Positions 11,655 through 19,367 of a stretch of DNA of 64,000 bases are shown here, piece by piece. The stretch spans positions 62,001 through 126,000 of the forward strand of contig JACRBT010000014.1 of assembly GCA_016234445.1 (NCBI GenBank), given 5' to 3'. Numbering within the stretch: the stretch's first letter is position 1; the number at the start of each line of letters is the position of its first letter. The stretch is from Chloroflexota bacterium (GTDB lineage: Bacteria; Chloroflexota; Dehalococcoidia; Tepidiformales; Tepidiformaceae). The notes beneath the pieces were generated by a model. The model was given only the letters and a program-made list of their open reading frames with translations. It made no database searches and was not told where the DNA came from. A program made the translations under genes and the position numbers.

Positions 11655-14129
11655 CTACCCCGCTTCCGGCGCGCGCTCCAGCACCGTCACCGTGCCTTTG
11701 CTGCCGTTCACGCTGACGAGGTCGCCGGTACGGATGGTGCGGGTGCCGGTGCGGACGTTGGCGACGGCGGGGAGGCCGTATTCGCGGGCGACGGTGCTGC
11801 CGTGGCTCAGGGTGCTGCCGATGTCGACGACGAGGGCGGAGGCGAGGGCGAAGAGCGGCGTCCAGCCGGCGTCTGTCACGGGCGCGACCAGCACTTCGCC
11901 GGGGAGGAGGGGTCCGTCGCGGCCGGGGTCGAAGATGACGCGCGCCCGGCCGGTGACCATCCCGGGGCTGACGGGCGTGCCCCGGAGGACGTCGCCGACG
12001 TGCCCCGCCTCGGCAGGCTCGATCGGCACGGGGTAGCCCTGGAAGCGCTCGGGCAGGACGACGTGGCGGTTGCGCTCGAACTCGCGGCGGCGGCGGGCGA
12101 TAGCGTCCTGCCGGGGAGTCCTGTCCGTCCCGAGCAGGGCCGCCGACAGCTCGGCTTCGGCGAGGAAGAAGATGTCGTCGGGGCGGTCGATGATGCCGCG
12201 CTCGACCAGGCGCCGCTGGATTTCGGGCACGTAGTGGTCGCCGAGGCGGACCGTGCGGACGACGGCGGACTTCGACTGCTCCCGGAGGGCCACCCAGCCC
12301 TGGGCCTTGCCGAGCATCCAGCGGAAGACGCGGCGCTTGACGGGGTTCATCCGGGCGGCGAGGTCGTCCGTGAGCTGCTGGCGCTCCTTCGCCTGGCGTT
12401 CGAGGGTCCTTGGCGGCGAATGGTCCTCGGCGATGTCGAGGTAGCTGGCGGCCATCGCGACGACGGGCGCGGGGTCCAGCCGCCACGAGGGCGCGGACGC
12501 TTCCATCTCGTTGAGGCCGCGGTGGCCGTGGCGGTCGATGAAGCGGGCGAAGGCGTCGCGCCAACTTGCGGGGAGGTCATTCGCGGCCGGATCGAACCCC
12601 GGGTGGCGGATCGCTTCGCCCAGCCCGGCGGCAAGCGCGGCGCGGGAGAGAGCCCACATGTCGAGGCCGATCTGGGCACTCTCGACCCCGCTCATGCCGG
12701 TGAAGAGGGCGGGCACCCGGCCTTCGGTTTCGTCCCCGAGAAGGGGCTGGACGGTCCGGGAGATGAGTTCGAAGCCGCTGGCGGCCACCCCGCTGATCGC
12801 CAGGTGTACGCCGACAATATCGGCCGCGGCGCCGAGGAGTTCGTCGCGTCGCTGCTGGATGGCGGCGTCTGTCATCGCCGCGGGGTCGTCGCCGTTGACG
12901 CGGCGTTGCCACTCGAAGGAGATGCGGGTGCATTCGTCGCCGCGCCTTTGGGCCGTGAAGAGAAATCGCGTGAGAGGGAGTGCAGAGCGCAGGCGGTGGC
13001 GGAGGAGCTTCCACGACCAGCGGATCTTCGGCTTTTCCTGGTATTCGCCGCCGAGGAAACGGTGCTCGACGGCGTCAGGGTCGCCCCCGAAGCTGCGTTC
13101 GGCGACGGCGCGGGTGGCGTTGACGTTGACGAAGGCGCGGTTCGAAAACATGCCGACGAAGCGCGGCCATTCGTCCTTGTCGAGGAGTTTGAAGCGCTGG
13201 TAGGTGGCGGTGTAGGCGCGGTGGGCGCTGGCGGCGAAGAGGGTCATCGAAAGCGGCGTGAGGAGGCCGGGAAGCACCTCCTGGATGTTGGCGCTGGTCC
13301 AGAGCTCGTCCGGGGTCGTCTCGGAGTCGAACTCGCTGGTGACGGTGGTTGAGGGCGCGCCGCTGGTCGTGATCGGCCGCGACTGGAGCATCCAGAAGGT
13401 GTTGCTTTCGAAGGCGAACTCGATGTCCTGGGGGGCCGCGAAGGCGTGTTCGGCGCGGATTGCGGCGGCGGCGGCCTCGCGGGCGGCGCCGTCGCCGAGC
13501 ACCGGGCCGGCCGGGTGGTGCGATTCGAGAAGGGCAAGCGAGGGCCGTTCGAACACCCAGCGGTCGGCCTCCGCGGTCCCGGCCACGAGGGCCTCGCCGG
13601 TGCCTGCGACCGCCTCAACGATGGCGCGGCCGGCGTCGCCGGTGACGGGGTCGGCACTGAAGGCGACGCCGGCCGCGGTCGCGGGGACCATGCGCTGGAC
13701 GACGACGGCGATGCGGGCTTCGTCGTGGGGTTGGCCGGCGCGGGCGCGATAGGCGACGGCGGCCTCGGAGTGGAGGGAGGCGGCGCAGGCTTCGATGGCG
13801 GCGAAGAGGGCGGGTTCGCCGGTGACGTTGAGGATGGTCTCGTGCTGGCCGGCGAAGGAAGCCCCGGCACTGTCTTCGGCGACCGCGGAGGAGCGCACGG
13901 CGACGGGTTCGCCGCCGGGGACGAGGGCTTGCCAGGCCGCCACGACTTCGTCGCGGAGATCGGGGGGGATGGCGCCGCTGGCGTCGCTTGCGGCCGTGGC
14001 GGTGGTGGTGAGGACGAACGCGGGCGGCACCGGGAAGCCGGCGCGCGCCAGGCGGGCGAGGCTGAGTCCCTTGCCGCCGGCCAGCGCGCGGTCGCCGTCG
14101 CCGACCTGTTCGAGCGAGAGGATGTGCAC
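11655..14129 (-). CDS. PEP-synthase/rifampin-phosphotransferase-like dikinase
   Basis: An 824-residue enzyme with an N-terminal PPDK/PEP-synthase ATP-grasp domain (GGKGLSLARL at the start; VAVRSSAVAEDSAGASFAGQ; QDIEFAFESNTFWMLQSRPI at its end), a central helical domain of about 430 residues, and a C-terminal swivelling phospho-His domain with GSTLSHGSTVAREYGLPAV (His776). It lacks the C-terminal PEP/pyruvate TIM barrel. This three-part layout and length match rifampin phosphotransferase (RPH), which moves the beta-phosphate of ATP to an acceptor through the histidine. The acceptor here is unknown. GTG 14129 is chosen because GGAGGG sits 6 nt upstream; a TTG at 14171 has no such site. Confidence 0.85.
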   Translation of the reverse strand: MHILSLEQVGDGDRALAGGKGLSLARLARAGFPVPPAFVLTTTATAASDASGAIPPDLRDEVVAAWQALVPGGEPVAVRSSAVAEDSAGASFAGQHETILNVTGEPALFAAIEACAASLHSEAAVAYRARAGQPHDEARIAVVVQRMVPATAAGVAFSADPVTGDAGRAIVEAVAGTGEALVAGTAEADRWVFERPSLALLESHHPAGPVLGDGAAREAAAAAIRAEHAFAAPQDIEFAFESNTFWMLQSRPITTSGAPSTTVTSEFDSETTPDELWTSANIQEVLPGLLTPLSMTLFAASAHRAYTATYQRFKLLDKDEWPRFVGMFSNRAFVNVNATRAVAERSFGGDPDAVEHRFLGGEYQEKPKIRWSWKLLRHRLRSALPLTRFLFTAQRRGDECTRISFEWQRRVNGDDPAAMTDAAIQQRRDELLGAAADIVGVHLAISGVAASGFELISRTVQPLLGDETEGRVPALFTGMSGVESAQIGLDMWALSRAALAAGLGEAIRHPGFDPAANDLPASWRDAFARFIDRHGHRGLNEMEASAPSWRLDPAPVVAMAASYLDIAEDHSPPRTLERQAKERQQLTDDLAARMNPVKRRVFRWMLGKAQGWVALREQSKSAVVRTVRLGDHYVPEIQRRLVERGIIDRPDDIFFLAEAELSAALLGTDRTPRQDAIARRRREFERNRHVVLPERFQGYPVPIEPAEAGHVGDVLRGTPVSPGMVTGRARVIFDPGRDGPLLPGEVLVAPVTDAGWTPLFALASALVVDIGSTLSHGSTVAREYGLPAVANVRTGTRTIRTGDLVSVNGSKGTVTVLERAPEAG

Positions 14130-14262
14130 CGGCCGCCCTCCGTCGGGTTCCTCATGGGAGTGTAGGGGCAATCACCGGTAGTGACCGCTGGCGGACGTGC
14201 CGATCATGAGATCGAGCAGGTGATCAATTGATCCCCGGCGACAGGAGGTGACGCGGCAGGTC

Positions 14263-14292
14263 TTGACGGAATTAGAACAGATGTTCTATATT
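14263..14292 (+). promoter_or_regulatory. SOS promoter with LexA-type box
   Basis: TTGACG (14263-14268), 18 nt, TATATT (14287-14292). The spacer contains the dyad TAGAAC-AGAT-GTTCTA (14273-14288), a GAAC-N4-GTTC LexA-type box. It has the same architecture as the 9444-9472 promoter and lies 27 nt upstream of the ImuB-like gene. Confidence 0.85.
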
Positions 14293-14319
14293 CGACATCC
14301 AACAGCCGGGAGGCGCCAG

Positions 14320-15261
14320 ATGCGAACCCTCTGCCTCTATCTTCCCCGTCTCGCCACCAGCCTCGCCGTGCGGCAGCGTCCCCAGGCCGAGGGGCTCCCG
14401 GTGGCCCTGCTCGCCGGGACCGGGGCCGACGCCCTGGTGAGCGCGGTTTCGAGCGAAGCCGCCGCCGCCGGGCTCATCCCCGGGATGGCCGCCGGCGAGG
14501 CCCGCCGCCGCTGCCCGAACGCCGCCTTTCTCCCGGACAACGCCGCCGCCAGCCTCGACGAAATCGAACGCCTTGCCGGTATTGTCGCAACCTACGCGAC
14601 ACCGCTTGTCGCAGCCGGCGGGCGCGACCACCTCTTCGTCTCCCTCGACGGTCTCGAAGCGCGCTTCGGCGACGAGTCGACAGCCGCGGCCCGCATCGCC
14701 ACCCGGGCCCGCGCCTGGGCCGGGAGCGACGTCCGCGCGGGGGTGGGGAGTTCCCGGGCGCTGGCCCTCCGTGCCGCCCGCTGCGCCCACCGTTACCCCC
14801 TGGTCGACGACCAGGCGGCAGACGCCGAACCGCCGCTGCCCGCGTTCCGGGCGGCGCCGGAATCGCTTACCGCGTCGACGAAACTGCCGGCGCCCCTGGC
14901 GGTTGAGCATCTCGACACCGCCCTCGGCGCCTTCGCGCGCCGGACCGACATCCTCCTCGGCGGGCGCAGCTTCCGCCGGGTCGAGGTCGAAGTCACCACC
15001 CCGGAGGGGACTTTCGCCCTCCGCGCGGCCCCGTTGCAGCCGCTGCACAGCGTCGCCGAGGCGCTCGCGCTGGTTGGCCCTCGGCTCTCGGCTGCTGCAG
15101 GCGTCACGGAGGCGAAGGCCGTGCGGCTGACGCTGGGAGCGCTTGCCCCCGATGTCCGCGTGCGCGGGGGAGCACCGATGGCCGCGGCAAGGATGTCGCG
15201 GGCTGCCGAGCCGCCGCCAGTGCGTCGGGCCCGGCAGATGTTGCTGCGCGCGGCGAGCTAG
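14320..15261 (+). CDS. ImuB-like Y-family DNA polymerase homologue
   Basis: A 313-residue Y-family protein beginning MRTLCLYLPRLATSLAVRQRP, the position where active polymerases have DMDAFFA. The first metal-binding Asp is missing, and the second motif, normally SIDE, reads VSLDGLEARFG. It therefore looks like the catalytically inactive ImuB branch, the beta-clamp-binding scaffold of the ImuA/ImuB/DnaE2 mutasome. It is shorter than typical ImuB, and the thumb/finger region before the little finger is compressed. ATG 14320 has GGGAGG upstream; an earlier in-frame start at 14248 would lie upstream of the promoter and is rejected. imuA and dnaE2 are not in the window. Confidence 0.8.
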   Translation: MRTLCLYLPRLATSLAVRQRPQAEGLPVALLAGTGADALVSAVSSEAAAAGLIPGMAAGEARRRCPNAAFLPDNAAASLDEIERLAGIVATYATPLVAAGGRDHLFVSLDGLEARFGDESTAAARIATRARAWAGSDVRAGVGSSRALALRAARCAHRYPLVDDQAADAEPPLPAFRAAPESLTASTKLPAPLAVEHLDTALGAFARRTDILLGGRSFRRVEVEVTTPEGTFALRAAPLQPLHSVAEALALVGPRLSAAAGVTEAKAVRLTLGALAPDVRVRGGAPMAAARMSRAAEPPPVRRARQMLLRAAS

Positions 15262-15364
15262 GGCCCTCACCCCGGCCCTCTCCCACTTCGTGGGAGAGGG
15301 AGACGGGGGGTACGAACCGGCAAGATGGGTAACAGGACAGACCGGGTACATGGGTAACAGGTGG
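15262..15364. repeat. Tandem repeat copy 1 with strong hairpin
   Basis: First of two copies (about 103 bp; second at 15394-15497). Each has a perfect 11-bp hairpin with a TTC loop (15276-15300 here), then GGGTACGAACCGG and two ATGGGTAACAG words separated by CAGACCGGG. It begins directly after the imuB stop, so the hairpin may also terminate that transcript. The ATGGGTAACAG/CAGACCGG words recall ends of IS481/IS21-type elements; no transposase is present. Confidence 0.7.
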
Positions 15365-15393
15365 TCTGAATGTGGTCCCAGCTTCGCGGCGGG

Positions 15394-15497
15394 GGCCCTC
15401 ACCCCGGCCCTCTCCCACTTCGTGGGAGAGGGAGACGAGGGGGTACGAACCGGAAACATGGGTAACGGAACAGACCGGGGACATGGGTAACAGGTGG
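15394..15497. repeat. Tandem repeat copy 2 with strong hairpin
   Basis: Second copy of the element at 15262-15364, with the same 11-bp stem (15408-15432), GGGTACGAACCGG and paired ATGGGTAAC words (ATGGGTAACGGAACAG, ATGGGTAACAG). It differs by a few substitutions and one or two indels. The copies are separated by 29 bp of unrelated sequence. Confidence 0.7.
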
Positions 15498-15755
15498 CCT
15501 GGAGATGAGGTGTGGAGGTGGATCGTTGCCGTTCACGCGGCGAACCAGTCCTTCACAGTCGTGGCACGGCGGACCGCGGGCCGTGCACGGTCGGCAGCGC
15601 GGCTGGGAGCGACGACGCCGCTCCCTGGCGCTCGCGGTACGGATGAGTCGCACTGCGGCCACGGTGGTGCGTCCGATCCGGGAAGCGACCTTTGGCCCTG
15701 ACTTACTGCCCGTTCGGACGGCGATCACAGTCGCGGGGGCTGCGATCGTAGGGGC
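15498..15755. other. Intergenic stretch with dispersed element, no supported gene
   Basis: Between the tandem repeats and the next lipoprotein I see no gene I can support. It holds one copy of a dispersed element (15605-15643) with core GACGACGCCGCTCCCTGG and CTCGCGGTACGGA, also seen near 26613, 26902 and 50682. A short minus-strand frame ends TTVKDWFAA-stop (stop 15533-15535) and could be the tail of a decayed gene, but too little remains to name it. Confidence 0.5.
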
Positions 15756-16232
15756 ATGTGGAGCGCGACGCGGCATCGGCGGGGATTCCTGGGAGTGGCG
15801 GTTGTCGCGGTTCTGCTTGTGGGGTCGGGCTGCGGTGGCAGTGGTGGCGGCGAGGATGGCGGGGGCAGCCCGGCTCCCTATCCCACGCCCTACAACCTGG
15901 GCTTCGGCGCGCCGATCTACCCCGGCGCGGAGTACGACCCCCCGCCGGCCGGGGAGATAACCGCGCACATCGTGGTCATCGGCGGCAGATCCTACGACCG
16001 TGAGTCGCACGATTTCTCCGTGGACGAACCATGGGCGACGGTCGCGGCGTGGTACCGGGACACCTTCGACGACCCCGGCATTGAGACGGAACAGGGGACC
16101 CTGCGCGGCCGCGACGCGACCTGGACCGTAGACGAAAGCGACACGGGCTGGACCGAGGTGAAGGTGTCCGAGGCCCGGCCCACGCGGACTGTGATAACCG
16201 TCTACAGGAACACCTACACCCCGCCGAAGTAG
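15756..16232 (+). CDS. Small lipoprotein, PGAE family
   Basis: A 158-residue exported lipoprotein: basic N-terminus, hydrophobic segment GFLGVAVVAVLLVG and lipobox GSGC, followed by a Gly/Ser/Pro linker. The mature part has PIYPGAEYD, then WATVAAWYRDTF, then a strand-rich end. The same order of PGAE, an aromatic helix and a beta-rich end recurs in the lipoprotein at 29338-29979, so the two are probably distant relatives. No enzyme motif. ATG 15756 has only a weak TAGGGG upstream. Function unknown. Confidence 0.75.
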   Translation: MWSATRHRRGFLGVAVVAVLLVGSGCGGSGGGEDGGGSPAPYPTPYNLGFGAPIYPGAEYDPPPAGEITAHIVVIGGRSYDRESHDFSVDEPWATVAAWYRDTFDDPGIETEQGTLRGRDATWTVDESDTGWTEVKVSEARPTRTVITVYRNTYTPPK

Positions 16233-16347
16233 CGCGAGGCGCGGAGATCGCGGCGAACGGGTATGCTCGCTTCGCCCGGCCGGCAGAGGCGGCGCGGTTG
16301 GCCGGGGCACCATCTTCATCGGGCCTGGAGAGCCCGGAGGGACACGC

Positions 16348-17349
16348 ATGCCACGACTGACGCCCGCCGACGAGTACTTCTACCACCAGATCCCGGAGCC
16401 GCTGCCCAACGTCGCGGTCCACCACGACTCCTGGCGCGAGAGCCTCTTCTTCGTCGCCCACAACCCGGAACGCCTGGACGACGTGGTGGTGCTCACGCTG
16501 GCGCACTTCCCGAAGCGCGAGGAGATGGACTCGCTCCAGCTGGGACGAATCGGCGGCGAGTTCGTCATGGCCCGGCATTCGCGCCCCTATGACGGCGACC
16601 CCCACACGATGAGGGTGGGGCCGGTGGCCATCGACATCGTCAAGCCCTTCGAGACCGTGCGGATGTCGGTCGACCCGGCCGCGTCGCCGGTGGGGCTCGA
16701 TCTGACGTTCACGGCCCGGACGCAGGCCCACGCCCTCCGCCGGGGGACGATGAAGGCGGGCCACGAGCTGATCTGGGACCAGAGCCACATGATCCAGTCC
16801 GGCCGCTTCAACGGCAGCTATACGTACAAGGGCGAGACCCACGAGATGCGCGACTGGTGGGGGCAGCGCGACCACTCCTGGGGCATCCGCGACCACCGCC
16901 GCTGCCCGATGTGGATGTGGCTGGCGATCCAGCTCCCGGATGGGATGTTCTCGGTCTGGCACTGGGAGTACGCGAACGGCGCGCGCGTTTACACCGACGG
17001 CTGCTGGGCGCCGGCCGATGGCAGCGAGCCGGTGCCGGTGATCGACTTCCGCCACGCCCTCGACTGGACGGACGCGAATGGCGCCCCGGCGAGCTACGGA
17101 CGCGATGGTGAGAACGTCCAGGGGATGAAGGGCGGTGTCGAAATCGTCCTGGAGGGCGGGAGGACGGTCGCGATCGAGGCCGAGGGACGGTTCCATTCGC
17201 GCTATGGGCCCATGGGCGGCGGCCAGCTTGAGATGCTGGTGCGCACGGACGACGGCCGCCGAGGGACCGCCGCTTACGAGATCACGGGCGCCCACCACCA
17301 CCGCTACTTCCCGGTCGCGCGCGCGGAGAACCTGCCGCCGGGGAAGTGA
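16348..17349 (+). CDS. CrtC/AttH-like lipocalin-fold protein
   Basis: A 333-residue soluble protein with no signal peptide. It is rich in beta-strands and Trp/His, with the hallmark segment WWGQRDHSWGIRDHRR at about 170-185 and GMFSVWHWEYANG after it. This pattern is typical of the hydroxyneurosporene-hydratase/AttH-like lipocalin superfamily (DUF7064-type proteins, by memory), which handle hydrophobic ligands. Whether it is an enzyme or a binding protein cannot be decided. It is convergent with the ABC permease genes, 28 bp from their end. Confidence 0.65.
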   Translation: MPRLTPADEYFYHQIPEPLPNVAVHHDSWRESLFFVAHNPERLDDVVVLTLAHFPKREEMDSLQLGRIGGEFVMARHSRPYDGDPHTMRVGPVAIDIVKPFETVRMSVDPAASPVGLDLTFTARTQAHALRRGTMKAGHELIWDQSHMIQSGRFNGSYTYKGETHEMRDWWGQRDHSWGIRDHRRCPMWMWLAIQLPDGMFSVWHWEYANGARVYTDGCWAPADGSEPVPVIDFRHALDWTDANGAPASYGRDGENVQGMKGGVEIVLEGGRTVAIEAEGRFHSRYGPMGGGQLEMLVRTDDGRRGTAAYEITGAHHHRYFPVARAENLPPGK

Positions 17350-17377
17350 CCGGACCGGGCGACGCGTGGAGGCGAGC

Positions 17378-18322
17378 CTACTGCTGACGGAGGCGCGGGT
17401 CGAGCAGGTCGCGGAGGGCGTCGCCGAGCATGTTGAAGCCAAAGACGGCGAGGCTGAGGGCGAGGCCGGGGAAGATGGCCAGCCAGGGCGCCTCCACCAT
17501 GAAGGAGCGGCCTTCGCTCTTGAGCATGCCGCCCCATGTGACCTGGTCGGGCGGGACGCTGAGGCCAAGGAAGCTGAGGCCGGACTCAGCGAGGATGACG
17601 CCGCCAAGGCTGAGCGTGGCGAGGGTGATCGTGGGGGCCATGACGTTGGGGAGGACGTGGACGAAGATCAGCCGGGTGTGGGTCGCGCCCGTGGAGCGGG
17701 CGGCTTCGACGTAGGTGGAACTCTTCACCGAAAGCGTGGCGCTGCGAATGATCCGCGAACTGCCCACGCCAAACAGTATCCCGAGGGAGATGATCAGGAC
17801 GACGACGCGCGTGCTGAAGAGGCCCTGGTCCGGGAGCCCCGGGATCTTGGCCTCGGTGAACATGCCTCCGACTGCGATGAGGAACACCAGCGCCGGGAAG
17901 GCCATGAAGGCGTCGACCAGCCGCTGGGAAAGGATGTCGAGGACGCCGCCGAAGTAGCCGCTGAGGATGCCGATGGTGAGGGCGACGAGGGTCGAGGTGA
18001 AAACCGCGAGGAAGCCGATGGTCATCGAGACCCTGGCCCCATAGACAACGCGGCTGAAGACGTCGCGGCCGAGGTTGTCTGTCCCGAAGATGTGGGAAGC
18101 GGATGGCGAGTCAAGCCTGGCGCCTGCGCCCAGTTCGGCGTGGCCGTAGGGAGCGATGAGCGGCGCCGCGATCGCCATGATCAAGAATCCCACGACAAAG
18201 ATGCCGCCGACGAAGCCGAGCGGCTTGTCCTTGATCAGTCGCACGAGAACGTCGACATAGAACGGGCGCCGCCGCTCGTTCTCGCCGACGGTTGGCAAAT
18301 TCAGCGTGGCAGACTCTGCCAT
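17378..18322 (-). CDS. ABC transporter permease, DppC/OppC type
   Basis: A 314-residue inner-membrane permease for peptide/nickel-type uptake. After a cytoplasmic N-terminus there is a first membrane helix (GFVGGIFVVGFLIMAIAAPL), an external loop with HIFGTDNLGRDVFSRVVYGAR, the DppC signature, then about five more helices and the EAA loop EAARSTGATHTRLIFVHVLPN that docks the ATPase. It follows the DppB-type gene by 32 bp in the same operon. Confidence 0.93.
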   Translation of the reverse strand: MAESATLNLPTVGENERRRPFYVDVLVRLIKDKPLGFVGGIFVVGFLIMAIAAPLIAPYGHAELGAGARLDSPSASHIFGTDNLGRDVFSRVVYGARVSMTIGFLAVFTSTLVALTIGILSGYFGGVLDILSQRLVDAFMAFPALVFLIAVGGMFTEAKIPGLPDQGLFSTRVVVLIISLGILFGVGSSRIIRSATLSVKSSTYVEAARSTGATHTRLIFVHVLPNVMAPTITLATLSLGGVILAESGLSFLGLSVPPDQVTWGGMLKSEGRSFMVEAPWLAIFPGLALSLAVFGFNMLGDALRDLLDPRLRQQ

Positions 18323-18354
18323 GGTCAGTAGCCCTCCATCATCGCTTCATCTCT

Positions 18355-19305
18355 TCAGGAGTACCGGATCCGCGGGTCCAGGTAGGCATAGGTAAGGTCG
18401 ACCAGGAGGTTCACGAACACGATGACGGTCGCGAGGACGAGGACGACGCCCTGCACAGAGGGGTAGTCCCGTTGGAGGATGGCGCCGACGAAGAACTTCC
18501 CGACGCCGGGCATGTTGAAGATGCTTTCGATGATGATCGAACCGCTGACCGCGACTCCAACCTGGAGGCCGACGAAGGTGACGACGGGGATGAGGGCGTT
18601 CTTCAGGACATGCCGGAAGATGACGGAGCGCTCGCGCAACCCCTTCGACCAGGCCGTTCGGATGTAGTCCTGCCGCAGTACTTCGAGCATCATCGTCCTG
18701 GTGAGGCGCATGACGCCCCCGGCAAGGCCGATGCCGAGGAGGAGCGCCGGGAAGAAGAAGTAGTAGACATGGCCCGCCGGCCCGTCGGTCCAGCCTTTGT
18801 AGATCAGCGGGGGGGACCAGCCGAACCATTTGAGGGGGAAGACGATCAGGAGGGTCGCGGTGAAGAACGAGGGCACGGACAGCGCGAAGATAGCGAAGCT
18901 CCGGGCCACGTAGTCCCGCATCGTGTCCTGCCTGACGGCGGAGAGGATGCCGATGGGTACGGCGATCACCAGCCCCAGGACAATGGCGAAGAGGCCGAGT
19001 TGGGCTGTGACGGGCAGCCGCTTACCGAGCTCGTCGGTCACGGCCGCCTGGGTCCAGGGTGACTGGCCGAGGTCGCCGCGGGCGACTTTTCCGAGGTAGA
19101 TGACGAATTGAACCGGAATTGGCTTGTCCACGCCGAGCTCCTTGCGGAGCTCCTCGCGGTCCTCCGGGGAGGCGTACGGCCGCTCGGCCATCATGATTGA
19201 GACGACGTCGCCGGGAACGAGGCGGACGATCAGGAACGTCGCGAAAATCACGAGGAAGATGGTTGGGAAGGCGAGGAGCAACCGCCTCACAAGGTACTGC
19301 GTCAT
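18355..19305 (-). CDS. ABC transporter permease, DppB/OppB type
   Basis: A 316-residue permease starting MTQYLVRRLLLAFPTIFLV, with six predicted helices and the EAA loop DYIRTAWSKGLRERSVIFRH. It pairs with the DppC-type permease downstream and the binding protein upstream. The conserved external GDLG segment (ARGDLGQSPW) typical of DppB is present. No ATP-binding subunit lies in the window, so the importer must borrow ATPases from elsewhere or its own are unlinked. Confidence 0.93.
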   Translation of the reverse strand: MTQYLVRRLLLAFPTIFLVIFATFLIVRLVPGDVVSIMMAERPYASPEDREELRKELGVDKPIPVQFVIYLGKVARGDLGQSPWTQAAVTDELGKRLPVTAQLGLFAIVLGLVIAVPIGILSAVRQDTMRDYVARSFAIFALSVPSFFTATLLIVFPLKWFGWSPPLIYKGWTDGPAGHVYYFFFPALLLGIGLAGGVMRLTRTMMLEVLRQDYIRTAWSKGLRERSVIFRHVLKNALIPVVTFVGLQVGVAVSGSIIIESIFNMPGVGKFFVGAILQRDYPSVQGVVLVLATVIVFVNLLVDLTYAYLDPRIRYS

Positions 19306-19367
19306 GCGAGTTGCTCCTCCTCCTTCCGGTTCGTCATCGATCGTGGCCCCGGGACTCCTGGCCGGGG

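Noticed and set aside
11187-13352. 721-codon open frame on the + strand
   Set aside because: Antisense to the amidase and dikinase genes, both of which have clear catalytic motifs.
15505-15960. 151-codon open frame overlapping the lipoprotein start
   Set aside because: Arg-rich frame without a ribosome site; the lipoprotein in another frame has a signal peptide and lipobox.
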